A stretch of 42,181 nucleotides of DNA from NCBI GenBank assembly GCA_016218445.1, contig JACREC010000115.1:1-42181 (forward strand), given 5' to 3'. The notes under the pieces were generated by a model, which was not told the DNA's origin, made no database searches, and was given only the letters and a program-made list of their open reading frames with translations. How positions within the stretch are numbered: the first letter of the stretch is position 1; the number at the start of each line of letters is the position of its first letter. Source of the DNA: Nitrosomonadales bacterium (lineage in GTDB: Bacteria; Pseudomonadota; Gammaproteobacteria; Burkholderiales; Gallionellaceae). The translations under genes were made by a program, and so were the position numbers. Below, one piece after another: positions 31,358 to 39,955 of this stretch.

Positions 31358-32227
31358 CTAAGGCTTGATACGATAAAACCGTGCCGCCAGCGTCTGCCCC
31401 CTGACCGCATCGAAGCGGTCGTTCATGGCCAGCCCCAGCTTTTCCAGGCGGGCATCGGGGTGGGGATGGGTCTTGAACAGCAGCGCCACGTTGCCGTCAT
31501 CCTTGGCGAAATGGCCGATCTGCTGCAACACTTCAGGAAAAGCGAAAGCATCATAGCCGGCGCGTGTGGACAGCACCACGGCGATGCGGTCGGCCTCAAA
31601 CTCGGCGCTCTTGTCGAGCGAGCGCGCCACCACCTCCGCACCGCTGCCGATCAGCTTCTGCACCGCGTTGTTATCACCGACCTGCCTGGCGATCAATTTG
31701 CCGCCCAGATCCACCAGACGGCTTTGTTGCAAAATTTTCAAATGATGCTGGCGGATGACGTGGCCGACCTCGTGCGCCAGCACGCCGGCCAATTCGGCTT
31801 CGTTGGCGAGCAGGCGGTATAAACCGCGCGTGAGAAAAATGTAGCCGCCGGGCGCGGCAAAAGCATTGACGTCATTCGATTCGATCACGCCGAAATGCCA
31901 GGGCAGGTCGGGGCGCTCGCTCTGGCTGGCCACCCAGCGCCCGACGTTGTTGACGTATTTTTGCAGGCGCTTGTCCTTGACCAGTGGAGACGCGCCGAGC
32001 AGGTTGCCGGCGATCTGCCTGCCGATGGCGATTTCTTCTTCCTGCGAAGTGCCGCCAAGCCCCGACAGCAGGTTGCCGCCTTGGGCGCTGCCGGATGGGG
32101 CCGCACTTTTTTGCTGTACACCCTCCTTGAGCGCTTTCTTCAGTTCCTGCTCAAAATCCAGCCCCGATACAGTGCCGCAACCCAGCGCCAGCACTGCCAG
32201 ACACAACCCTTTCATCGCTCTCATCAT
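31358..32227 (-). CDS. M48-family metalloprotease, exported (LoiP/BepA-like)
   Basis: About 289 residues. A signal sequence (MMRAMKGLCLAVLALGCG), with a possible but imperfect lipobox LALGC, precedes the M48 domain. The zinc motif LAHEVGHVIRQHH is at about residue 135, with the third ligand Glu in SAEFEADRIAV. It should act in the periplasm on envelope proteins. The start at 32227 has GAGGAG 9 nt upstream; the track's 32341 start lies inside the SH3 gene. Third gene of CHASE2-SH3-M48. Confidence 0.9.
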   Translation of the reverse strand: MMRAMKGLCLAVLALGCGTVSGLDFEQELKKALKEGVQQKSAAPSGSAQGGNLLSGLGGTSQEEEIAIGRQIAGNLLGASPLVKDKRLQKYVNNVGRWVASQSERPDLPWHFGVIESNDVNAFAAPGGYIFLTRGLYRLLANEAELAGVLAHEVGHVIRQHHLKILQQSRLVDLGGKLIARQVGDNNAVQKLIGSGAEVVARSLDKSAEFEADRIAVVLSTRAGYDAFAFPEVLQQIGHFAKDDGNVALLFKTHPHPDARLEKLGLAMNDRFDAVRGQTLAARFYRIKP

Positions 32228-32240
32228 GATGGCGTTCTCC

Positions 32241-32738
32241 TCATTCCGCAGCGGGCAGATAGTCGAACTTGCGCGCGGCCAGCTTGCCTTGAGCGGCAAA
32301 TTTCTGCGCTTCAGGCCGGTTAGTGGTGAATGATTCGGCAAGCTTGAGTTCTGTCGCGTTGAATTTGGCGGATTTCAGTTCCTCTTCGTTGAGGCCGCGG
32401 ATGCCGGTAGTGGCGACCACCTTCCCCGTTCCCGCGCGCCCCGATGCCAGACCCAGCAGCCCGGCAGCATCGCCTGATCCCTTGCGCGCTTCACCCTTGC
32501 GGATGCTCAGCATGCGCACCCAGCCGCTGCCCTTGGCGCTTTTCACTTGCAGCCAGCCGCCGTCTTTCTTGAGGATTTCCACCTTGTCGCCGGCGGACAG
32601 CGTGGCTACCGTCCTGGCGTCGCCGAACGGTTCCGCCCTGATGGCATCTGCCTTGAGTGCCGTGCCGTTTTCTGCGGCCCATGCATGTGGCATGGCCAGC
32701 ATGGCCAATACCACCAGCATTATCCTGATCGGATTCAT
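32241..32738 (-). CDS. exported bacterial SH3 domain protein
   Basis: 165 residues: signal peptide (MNPIRIMLVVLAMLAMPHAWA), an SH3b domain at about 24-85 (VATLSAGDKVEILKKDGGWLQVKSA, GSGWVRMLSI), then a 75-residue tail of unknown fold. SH3b domains often bind peptidoglycan. Its start overlaps the CHASE2 stop (ATGA), and the M48 gene follows 13 bp later, so the three form one tight operon. Confidence 0.87.
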   Translation of the reverse strand: MNPIRIMLVVLAMLAMPHAWAAENGTALKADAIRAEPFGDARTVATLSAGDKVEILKKDGGWLQVKSAKGSGWVRMLSIRKGEARKGSGDAAGLLGLASGRAGTGKVVATTGIRGLNEEELKSAKFNATELKLAESFTTNRPEAQKFAAQGKLAARKFDYLPAAE

Positions 32739-34447
32739 ATCGTCTTCCCTCGTTGTTGTTCGTCCCAGCGCAGCAAGGCCTGCGCGAACATCACGCGCCA
32801 GCTGGCATGCGCCGCCGTCCCGCCGGAAACCAACCCTTGATGCACGAACCAGCTTGCCGCATTATCGGCATAGGCAAGGTTTTTGCGCAACAGCGGCGGC
32901 AAGGCGGCAAGCACCGCCGCGACATCTTTTTCCACCCGCGCCGCGCCATCCGTGTCTTCCGCAGCCACTACCCAGGAAACCGCAAAGGTTTTTTCGAACA
33001 GATCCCACAGGCCTTTCTGGTAGCCTTTCAGAACCTCGGCGCTCTTGGGTTCCGTGCCGGTTTTTTCCAGGCCGTAGCGTATTTTTTCCAGCACGACACC
33101 GGTCATAACGTTGCGCGTAGTATCGAGGCGGATCAACAACAACGTTGCGCGCAAAGCGCCGCCGCGCTCGAGCGAAGCGCGCACCATGTCCTGTTCCAGC
33201 GCCTTGCCGGTGGCGGAGGCGTAGATGCGCGCAAGGGTGAAATAGGCCAACCCTATCGACACCGGCCCGGTGAGATTGATGTAGGTGTCGGTGAAGTTGA
33301 TGCTGGCGTAGGAAATGCCGATCAGGATGAATTGCGAAGCACCGAACAGGCGGTCTATCTTGCTGCGCCCGGCACCGTGGTAGAACCCCCAGGCGGTAAG
33401 CCATACGATGGCCAGCGACAGCAGCAGGTAAGCCACGCGGGCCTCGGGAAAGCGCAGGTAGTCGCCATGCTTGAAGTTGTCCAGCGCGGTGGCGAGAATT
33501 TCCACGCCGGGGTGCATCTGGCTCAGCGGCGTGGGCTTGATGTCGAACAGGCTGGGCGCAGTGGAGCCGATGATGATGACCTTGTTCCTGAACTCGTCCG
33601 GCGGCCGTTTTTTCTGCTTGTTCGAGAAGTCGCTGAATACGTCGCTGAAGCTGAGGTAACGGTATGAGAACGGCGGGCCGCGCCAATTGAGCAGGACGCG
33701 CTGCGCGGCAGGCTCGGGCCAGCCCAGCTCGCGCGCCACCCGCGCCGGCAATGACGGCAGCTTCCAGCCGTATTCGTTGCGATACACCAGATACTGGCGC
33801 GCGGTGCCGTCCACATCGGGATAGATGTTGTGCAACCCGAGGCGCCCGCCGCTAAGCGCTGCCTGGAAGTGCGGCAGCACCACGGCGATGGTGGCATCCT
33901 GTTTCGCTTCGCCGGGTAGCGGTGCTGCGTCGGGTATCATGCCGGGTTTCACCTGGCTCAAGGCATCGCTCGCCGGGTCGAGGCGCAGCATGGGGAAGAA
34001 AGTATTATGCGTGGCGGCGATGGCAGCGTCGAAGTAAGCATCGCTGTCCGGGTTGTACACGTCGGCATCGCTGAACAGGATGTCGAATACCACCGCCTTG
34101 GGTTGCTGCTTTTCGATCTGCTCGAGGAATTCACCCATCACCTGGCGCGGCCACGGCCAGCGCCCGTAGTCCTTGGCCATCGCAGCCAGGCTGGCTTCGT
34201 TGATGTCGAGGATGACAATGTCGGGATCGGGCTTGGGCACGATGATGCGGTAGCGCACCATCGCATCGAAAGCCGCCTGGCGCATTTCGGCAGTGACGTG
34301 CAGGAAAGCCGCATCGGCCACGGCGAACAGGGTGAACAGCACCGCAAGGTACAGGTAGAAACTGTTTTTCCAGCGCCTTGCCAGCAGCTCGGAAAAGGCT
34401 GCGAAAGCTCGTCGCAAGCGGCTGACCAACAAGAGTCCCGGTTTCAT
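32735..34447 (-). CDS. CHASE2 sensor membrane protein without a recognisable output domain
   Basis: About 570 residues. One N-terminal membrane helix (SFYLYLAVLFTLFAVADA) is followed by a large periplasmic CHASE2 domain (PDIVILDINEASLAAM, AVVFDILFSD, VIIIGSTAPSLFD), then about three C-terminal helices. CHASE2 usually feeds a cyclase, kinase or GGDEF domain; here the last 160 residues match none I can name. The start at 34447 has AGGTGG upstream; 34459 (GTG) is possible. First gene of the CHASE2-SH3-M48 operon. Confidence 0.88.
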   Translation of the reverse strand: MKPGLLLVSRLRRAFAAFSELLARRWKNSFYLYLAVLFTLFAVADAAFLHVTAEMRQAAFDAMVRYRIIVPKPDPDIVILDINEASLAAMAKDYGRWPWPRQVMGEFLEQIEKQQPKAVVFDILFSDADVYNPDSDAYFDAAIAATHNTFFPMLRLDPASDALSQVKPGMIPDAAPLPGEAKQDATIAVVLPHFQAALSGGRLGLHNIYPDVDGTARQYLVYRNEYGWKLPSLPARVARELGWPEPAAQRVLLNWRGPPFSYRYLSFSDVFSDFSNKQKKRPPDEFRNKVIIIGSTAPSLFDIKPTPLSQMHPGVEILATALDNFKHGDYLRFPEARVAYLLLSLAIVWLTAWGFYHGAGRSKIDRLFGASQFILIGISYASINFTDTYINLTGPVSIGLAYFTLARIYASATGKALEQDMVRASLERGGALRATLLLIRLDTTRNVMTGVVLEKIRYGLEKTGTEPKSAEVLKGYQKGLWDLFEKTFAVSWVVAAEDTDGAARVEKDVAAVLAALPPLLRKNLAYADNAASWFVHQGLVSGGTAAHASWRVMFAQALLRWDEQQRGKTI

Positions 34448-34647
34448 CGCGCACGCCACCTGTCATTAAAAGCAAGCCTGCTGCGATTCTACACCGTCGC
34501 GGGAGGCACGACACGCTCATGCGCCGCACCCGAATGGCCAGCAGGGAAAAGCAATTATGCTATCCTTTCCGTATCCAATTGGAAAACAGGGCCGCAGGTC
34601 AGGGAAACTATAGACTTAAGTCCCCTCATGGAGCGTTTGCCGGAACA

Positions 34648-35787
34648 ATGACAGCCGAACAGATTGCGCAACTGGTGATCGAGATGGATCCGGCATCCGC
34701 TACGGCGGCGGCGAGGCTGCGCTGTGCGGGGGCATGGGTGGTGCAGGGAATCGCCCAACTCGAACGGCGACTGGAAGCGCTTCCCTTGACCGGTGAGGGC
34801 AATGCGGTGATCGACGGCTCGGCGATATCCGCGCTGGATACTTCGGGTGCCTGGCTGCTGCACCGGATTACCCGGAAACTGGAGCAGCGCGGGCGCAGTG
34901 TCGAGATCAATGGATTGCGGCCTGAGTTCAGCACCTTGCTGAAGCTGGTTGCCTCCAGCGCAACGGCAGCGGAGAACCCGCTCCCGCCCATACCCGGCCT
35001 GCTGGTGCGCATCGGACAACAGACCTGGCGCCACCTGCTCGAGCTGTCCGGCATGCTTTCGTTCATCGGGGAATGCGCGATCATCCTGCTGCGTTCGCTC
35101 ATGCAGCCGCGCCGCATCCGCTGGCGGCCCGTCCTCCACAATCTGCAGACCGCGGGGTTTGAAGCGCTGCCGATCACCGGGCTGCTGTCATTCCTGATGG
35201 GAGTGGTAATCGCGTATCAGGGCGCAAGCCAGCTGGAACGCTTCGGCGCCAATGTATTCATTGCCGATCTGGTGGGGCTTACCATGCTGCGCGAACTTTC
35301 ACCCCTGCTGACCGCCATCATCGTCGCGGGGCGGTCGGGCTCCGCCTATGCGGCGCAAATCGGCACCATGAAGATTACCGAGGAGATTGACGCGCTGCGC
35401 ACCATAGGCGTCAGGCCGCAAGAGCTATTGGTTCTGCCCAAGATGCTGGCGCTGATCATCGCCCTGCCCCTGCTCACGGTTTATACCGATGCAACCGGCG
35501 TCCTCGGCGGCATGATCATGGCGCGCGCCAAGCTCGGCGTCAGCTTTGATGTCTTCTTCGACCGCCTCGGTGACGCGGTCAGCCTGTCCTCTTTTCTGAC
35601 CGGTGTCTGCAAAGCGCCGGTATTTGCCGCGATCATCGCACTGGTCGGATGCCACCAGGGGTTCCAGGTAACCGACAGCGCCGACAGCGTCGGGCGGCAG
35701 ACGACGGTAAGCGTGGTGCAGTCCATATTTCTGGTGATCGTGGCCGACGCGCTGTTTTCCGTTGCCTTCAACTGGCTCAAGATATGA
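34648..35787 (+). CDS. MlaE-type lipid ABC transporter permease with N-terminal STAS domain
   Basis: About 379 residues. A STAS domain (residues about 20-100; NAVIDGSAISALDTSGAWLL) is fused to an MlaE permease with five or so helices (GVVIAYQGASQLERFG, LTAIIVAGRSGSAYAAQIGTMKITEEIDAL). It would move phospholipid between the membranes with the ATPase and MCE protein that follow. The start at 34648 (MTAEQ) removes a 43-residue unsupported extension; the SD is weak. The operon is 34648-38371. Confidence 0.9.
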   Translation: MTAEQIAQLVIEMDPASATAAARLRCAGAWVVQGIAQLERRLEALPLTGEGNAVIDGSAISALDTSGAWLLHRITRKLEQRGRSVEINGLRPEFSTLLKLVASSATAAENPLPPIPGLLVRIGQQTWRHLLELSGMLSFIGECAIILLRSLMQPRRIRWRPVLHNLQTAGFEALPITGLLSFLMGVVIAYQGASQLERFGANVFIADLVGLTMLRELSPLLTAIIVAGRSGSAYAAQIGTMKITEEIDALRTIGVRPQELLVLPKMLALIIALPLLTVYTDATGVLGGMIMARAKLGVSFDVFFDRLGDAVSLSSFLTGVCKAPVFAAIIALVGCHQGFQVTDSADSVGRQTTVSVVQSIFLVIVADALFSVAFNWLKI

Positions 35788-36587
35788 GCACTGTGGCGGA
35801 ACAAACACGGGATTCCGGCGCCGTCGTTGACATCCGCGGCCTGAATACCCGCTTTGGCAGAAACGTGGTGCATGACAACGTCAGCCTGAGTGTGCAGCCG
35901 GGGGAAATTTTCGCGCTGGTGGGCAGCAGCGGCTGCGGCAAGTCCACGCTGCTGCGCACCATCATCATGCTGCTGCAGCCGGTAGCGGGCTCGATCCGGG
36001 TGTTCGGCCAGGAAGTGCTCGGGCTGCGCGACGAGGAAGCGCTGCCGCTGCGCCGCCGCTGGGGGGTCATGTTCGAACGTGGCGCACTGTTCAGTTCTCT
36101 TACGGTGGCGGAGAATGTCGGCATGGTGCTGCGCGAACATACGCAGCTCAGCGCACGATTGATTGCCGAGGTCGCCGCCATGAAAATCGCGCTCACCGGG
36201 CTGCCCGCAGATGCGGGCGCCAAGTACCCGAGCGAGCTGAGCGGCGGGATGCGCAAGCGCGCTGCACTGGCACGCGCCATCGCACTCGATCCTGAATTGC
36301 TGTTTCTCGACGAACCGACCGCGGGGCTTGACCCGCTGAGTGCGAGCGGCATTGACGAACTGGTGCGGAGCTTGCGCAATGCGCTCGGATTGACCATCAT
36401 GATGGTGACGCACGACCTCGACCTGCTGTGGCGGGCGGCAGACCGCGTCGCAGTGCTGGGCGAGGGGCACATTCTGGGGATAGGCACCATGGAGGAACTC
36501 TCCCGCTTGGATCATCCGATCATCAGGGAATATTTTTACGGGCCGCGCGGCCGCGCCGCGCGGGAACAGGCATGGAAGAAAAAGTAA
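35784..36587 (+). CDS. MlaF-type ABC transporter ATPase
   Basis: 267 residues. Walker A GSSGCGKSTLL (about residue 48), signature LSGGMRKRAALARAI, Walker B LLFLDEPTAGLD and the switch THD are present. It ends in a long tail (YFYGPRGRAAREQAWKKK) like other MlaF proteins. It energises the permease in front; the ATG overlaps that gene's TGA by 4 nt. The track's start at 35649 is in the preceding gene. Confidence 0.93.
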   Translation: MSTVAEQTRDSGAVVDIRGLNTRFGRNVVHDNVSLSVQPGEIFALVGSSGCGKSTLLRTIIMLLQPVAGSIRVFGQEVLGLRDEEALPLRRRWGVMFERGALFSSLTVAENVGMVLREHTQLSARLIAEVAAMKIALTGLPADAGAKYPSELSGGMRKRAALARAIALDPELLFLDEPTAGLDPLSASGIDELVRSLRNALGLTIMMVTHDLDLLWRAADRVAVLGEGHILGIGTMEELSRLDHPIIREYFYGPRGRAAREQAWKKK

Positions 36588-37474
36588 ATTTTGCCGTGGT
36601 TGGTGTTTTCGTGCTGGTGTTAAGCATTGCACTCATCAGCGGCGTGCTGTGGCTGAGCAGTGGGGAATCCTATCGCAAGGTTTACGATGTCTACCATACC
36701 TACATGAAGGAATCGGTAGCAGGACTGAGCCTCAATGCGTCGGTACGGTACCGTGGTGTCGAAGTTGGCCGCGTGCAAAAAATTGCGCTGGCGCCGGGCA
36801 ATGTCGAGCAGGTGCAATTGACGCTCGACATCGAGCGCGGCACCCCGGTCAAAACAGATACGGTGGCCATACTCCAGACCTATGGAATAACCGGCCTCGC
36901 CTTTGTCGAGTTGACGGGAGGCGGCCGCGATTCGCCTGTACTGAAGGCGCAGCCCGGCGAAAAATACCCGGTGATCAAAGCCGGGACTTCCCTGATGACG
37001 CGGCTCGATTCCGCAATTACGATTTTGCTTGCCAATCTCACCCGGACCAGCGATAACCTCAATGCCCTGATGGATGAAGATAACCGGCGCGCGTTCAAGA
37101 ACACCCTTGCGGATATCAAGGTCCTGTCGCACACCCTTGCGGCGCGCTCGGCCGCGATTGACTCCAGCTTGGCCATGGCGGCACGCACCATGGAAAACAC
37201 CGCGCGCCTGACCGGTGAACTGCCGCAACTTTCCCAGCGCATACAACGCAGCGCGGACGCCTTCGACCGCATGGCAAACGAGCTTGCCCGCACCGGAGCA
37301 AGCGCCAGCAGCGCGCTCGATGACACCCGCGAGACGCTGCCGGAAGTGCAGCAACTGGTCATGGAATTGCGTGACCTGACAGCCTCGTTGCGGCGCTTCA
37401 GCGGCGAACTGGAACAGAATCCGAGCGCGCTGGTGTATGGCAAGGCCGCAGCGAAGCGCGGCCCCGGCGAATGA
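36572..37474 (+). CDS. MCE/MlaD-domain lipid-binding protein
   Basis: 300 residues: an N-terminal membrane anchor (NFAVVGVFVLVLSIALISGVL), one MCE domain at about 38-115 (GLSLNASVRYRGVEVGRVQKI), then a long helical region, as in PqiB/YebT-type single-MCE proteins. It is thought to form a periplasmic hexameric lipid channel. It starts inside the ATPase gene (16-bp overlap). Downstream the operon is broken by a 202-bp repeat element before the lipoprotein gene. Confidence 0.92.
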   Translation: MEEKVNFAVVGVFVLVLSIALISGVLWLSSGESYRKVYDVYHTYMKESVAGLSLNASVRYRGVEVGRVQKIALAPGNVEQVQLTLDIERGTPVKTDTVAILQTYGITGLAFVELTGGGRDSPVLKAQPGEKYPVIKAGTSLMTRLDSAITILLANLTRTSDNLNALMDEDNRRAFKNTLADIKVLSHTLAARSAAIDSSLAMAARTMENTARLTGELPQLSQRIQRSADAFDRMANELARTGASASSALDDTRETLPEVQQLVMELRDLTASLRRFSGELEQNPSALVYGKAAAKRGPGE

Positions 37475-37492
37475 TTCCATGGATTGGCCTAT

Positions 37493-37694
37493 GGGGATCT
37501 CTAAAAATTCAGAGTTCGCCCAAATGCAAGGCGCGGACAAAATTTCGCCGCGCCGCATATGTATTGATATGTTAGCAAGAAATTTTTTACGCAACGCAGC
37601 ATAACCAGCCACTTGGTTGCCGTTTTTTGGCAACTTAGTGGAATGGCGAGTAGTTCCACCAGTTGGGATGAAATGTGAATTTTTAGAGGTTCCC
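37493..37694. mobile_element. 142-bp inverted-repeat (MITE-like) element, copy 3, carrying a 60-bp insertion
   Basis: 202 bp, equal to 142 plus 60. The left end is GGGGATCTCTAAAAATTC and the right end GAATTTTTAGAGGTTCCC. The interior matches copy 1 (GTTCGCCCAAATGCAAGGCG) up to GCAACGCAGCA, then the 60-mer (37602-37661), then GTTGGGATGAAAT continues as in copy 1. It lies inside the MCE operon, 2 bp before the next start codon. Confidence 0.9.
37602..37661 (+). mobile_element. 60-bp hairpin element, copy 2, nested in the 142-bp element
   Basis: Begins TAACCAGCCACTTGGTTGCC, ends AGTAGTTCCACCA, preceded by CA. The stem is TTGCC/GGCAA where other copies have CTGGC/GCCAG: both sides changed together. 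Confidence 0.9.
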
Positions 37695-37696
37695 AT

Positions 37697-38371
37697 ATGA
37701 CAATGATGAAACAATTTCTGGCGATAACCTCCCGCACAATGAACAAAAACAGGCAGCAGCGCATACCCTGCCGGACGCTGTGTATCTTGGCGTCCTCCAT
37801 GCTGCTGGCCGGCTGCACCGCCCTGCCGGCCCCGAAACCGGAGAGTCCCCACATCTACCTGCTCGATGCGCAACCGGCCGCCAAAGCAGCGCAGGTAAAA
37901 CGCGACCTGGTGCTGGCAGTCGCCATGCCGCGCGCGCGGCCTGGCTTTGACACGCCGCAGATGGCTTACCTGCGGCAGCCCCATGAACTGGAATACTTTG
38001 CGGCCAACCGCTGGGCAGATGCTCCGCCGCACATGCTGTGGCCGCTGCTGGTACAGGCATTGGAGCAAACGGGAGGATTCCGCGCCATCGTGCAGACGCC
38101 GGGCGCGATTCCCGCCGATGTCCGGCTCGATGTTGAACTGATACGCCTGCAGCAGGACTTTGGGACAAGGCCGAGCCGGGTACAACTCACGTTGCGGGCA
38201 CAGCTGAGCGATGTGCGCAGCAAACGGGTGCTCGCCGTAAAGCTGTTCGACGAGATGCAAAATGCCGCCAGTGACGACGCATATGGCGGAGTCACCGCAG
38301 CGAACCAGATAGTACAACGTGTGTTGAACCATCTGACCGATTTTTGCCTCGACGAGTCAGTCAGCCAATAG
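37697..38371 (+). CDS. PqiC-like ABC transport auxiliary lipoprotein
   Basis: About 224 residues. The lipobox LLAGC is at about residues 35-39, then a PqiC/DUF330-type domain (PHIYLLDAQPAAKAAQ ... LAVAMPRARPGFDTPQMAYLRQPHELEYFAANRWADAP). It would complete the MCE transporter at the outer membrane. Start options are 37697 (SD AGAGG supplied by the repeat element, 7 nt away) and 37739 (MNKNRQQRI, closer to a normal signal-peptide length). If 37739 was ancestral, the element has added 14 residues. Confidence 0.87.
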   Translation: MTMMKQFLAITSRTMNKNRQQRIPCRTLCILASSMLLAGCTALPAPKPESPHIYLLDAQPAAKAAQVKRDLVLAVAMPRARPGFDTPQMAYLRQPHELEYFAANRWADAPPHMLWPLLVQALEQTGGFRAIVQTPGAIPADVRLDVELIRLQQDFGTRPSRVQLTLRAQLSDVRSKRVLAVKLFDEMQNAASDDAYGGVTAANQIVQRVLNHLTDFCLDESVSQ

Positions 38372-38506
38372 ACTCCCCGCCGCCCGCTTCTGTAAAATTT
38401 TTCGCAACTTAAGCCGGCCTGGTTCAGTCTTGAATTTTTGAAGCGGCTGGTTAGGGACACGCATGGCGTGTCCACCTTGCAAGAATCAGATAAACTCGAT
38501 CCGGCC

Positions 38507-39580
38507 ATGAGAGAAATCCCCGTCTCCTCCCCCCGCCCCCGCCTGCGCATCTATCTTGCCGCAGGCTATGCATTGTTCATCGTGTACGCAAGCCTGTCGC
38601 CGTTCACCGGCTGGCAGGAGCAGGGGCTGGAATTCTCCGCGGTGCTGACCGCGCCGCTGATGCAGACTTACTCGCTGTCCGATGCGGTAGTCAACCTGCT
38701 GGCTTACATACCTTTCGGGCTGCTGCTTGGGCTGATTTTGCGCGCGCGCTCCGGCGCGGGCTGGAGCGTACTGCTTGCCACGCTGGGCGGAATGGCGCTT
38801 TCCGCCGCAATGGAATACGCGCAGATGTATTTGCCCGTACGCATCAGTTCCAATCTTGATTTGCTCACCAACAGTATCGGCGCGCTGGCGGGGGTGCTGC
38901 TGGCGATAAGCATTGCGCCGCGCGCCTGGTTTGCGCTGCACCTGGCGAGCTGGCGCATGCGTCTGTTTCATGCCGGCGCTGGCGCGGATTTCGGCCTGGC
39001 ACTTGTGGCGCTATGGATGTTCGCGCAGATCAACCCTTCTCTGCCGATGCTGGGCAATGTGTTCATCAGCGAGGCGGCGCGCGCGCCTTTCGCCGTGGTG
39101 CATCCCGAGCCGCTCAACTGGCTGGAGAGCGTGACGGTGGCGCTCAACCTGTTGATGCCGGGGATGCTGCTGCTGACCCTGCTGCGCCAGCGCCGCCATG
39201 CGGTGAGCGCGCTGTTGCTGGTGCTGTGTGTGGTGGCGCTGACCAAGTTCGTTGCCGCCGCCGTGTTGCTCAAGTCATGGGCGTTGCTGCTGTGGCTGAA
39301 CAGCGAGGCCATGTTCGGCATTTTTGCCGGCGTGCTGCTGCTGGCCGCCGTGGTCAGGCTGTCGCACCTGCGCCTGTTGTGGTTCACCGCGCTGGTTACG
39401 CTGGCATACCTCGGCTTGGCGCATGGGCTTTTGGATCGCCACGCACCCTCCTCCGCCATGCGGCTGTACCAGTTGCAGTACGGTCATCACCTGCTCAACT
39501 ACAACGGCCTGTCGCAAACCGTTGCGCTGGTGTTTCCCTTCCTCATGCTCGGCTACCTGTGGCGCATCAGAGAGCAGTGA
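38507..39580 (+). CDS. VanZ-family membrane protein
   Basis: About 357 residues with nine or ten membrane helices. The VanZ-like core is near residues 15-125 (YASLSPFTGW, NLLAYIPFGLLLG, MEYAQMYLPVRISSNLDLLTNSIGALAG). Its role is unknown in Gram-negatives; some act in glycan or polysaccharide modification. The start at 38507 (MREIPV) is preferred to 38438 because the extra N-terminus is hydrophilic and unlike the family. Confidence 0.88.
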   Translation: MREIPVSSPRPRLRIYLAAGYALFIVYASLSPFTGWQEQGLEFSAVLTAPLMQTYSLSDAVVNLLAYIPFGLLLGLILRARSGAGWSVLLATLGGMALSAAMEYAQMYLPVRISSNLDLLTNSIGALAGVLLAISIAPRAWFALHLASWRMRLFHAGAGADFGLALVALWMFAQINPSLPMLGNVFISEAARAPFAVVHPEPLNWLESVTVALNLLMPGMLLLTLLRQRRHAVSALLLVLCVVALTKFVAAAVLLKSWALLLWLNSEAMFGIFAGVLLLAAVVRLSHLRLLWFTALVTLAYLGLAHGLLDRHAPSSAMRLYQLQYGHHLLNYNGLSQTVALVFPFLMLGYLWRIREQ

Positions 39581-39589
39581 CTATGGCGG

Positions 39590-39607
39590 TATAATCACTG
39601 TGTGATT
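39590..39607 (+). promoter_or_regulatory. promoter -10 and overlapping operator-like palindrome of the ferredoxin gene
   Basis: TATAAT (39590-39595) overlaps the perfect inverted repeat AATCAC-TGT-GTGATT (39593-39607), placed where RNA polymerase starts. A repressor or redox regulator at this site would control the ferredoxin. No clear -35 is seen. Confidence 0.45.
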
Positions 39608-39643
39608 TTGGACAATTGCTTTTAATTTATCGGGAGGTTTCTC

Positions 39644-39955
39644 ATGAGTACTTTCCACAAACATGTTTTCTTTTGCACCCACCAACGAACGGACGGCTCA
39701 GATTGCTGCAACAACCACGGCGCGCAGAAGCTGCGCGATTACGCCAGGGACAAGGTAAAAGCGCTGGGGCTATCCACCGAAAAAAACCGCATCCGCATCA
39801 ACGCGGCAGGCTGCATGGATCACTGCGATGAAGCGCCGGTGCTGGTGGTGTATCCGGAGGGCGTTTGGTACACCTATAGGGGCGAGAGCGATATTGACGA
39901 AATTATCGAAGAACACCTGAAAAACGGGCGGGTAGTCGAGCGCCTGAAAATTTAA
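39644..39955 (+). CDS. thioredoxin-like 2Fe-2S ferredoxin
   Basis: A 103-residue small redox protein. The cysteines in FFCTHQR, DCCNNHG and GCMDHC fit the C-x(n)-C ... C-x3-C pattern of the thioredoxin-fold 2Fe-2S family (as in Aquifex ferredoxin), followed by VLVVYPEGVWY. The redox partner is unknown. SD GGGAGG precedes the ATG. Its stop codon touches a 212-bp repeat element. Confidence 0.92.
   Translation: MSTFHKHVFFCTHQRTDGSDCCNNHGAQKLRDYARDKVKALGLSTEKNRIRINAAGCMDHCDEAPVLVVYPEGVWYTYRGESDIDEIIEEHLKNGRVVERLKI

Noticed and set aside
36620-38332. 570-residue ORF on the minus strand
   Set aside because: It lies antisense to the MCE and PqiC-like genes and runs straight through the 202-bp repeat element. 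Composition is that of a shadow frame and no family is recognisable.
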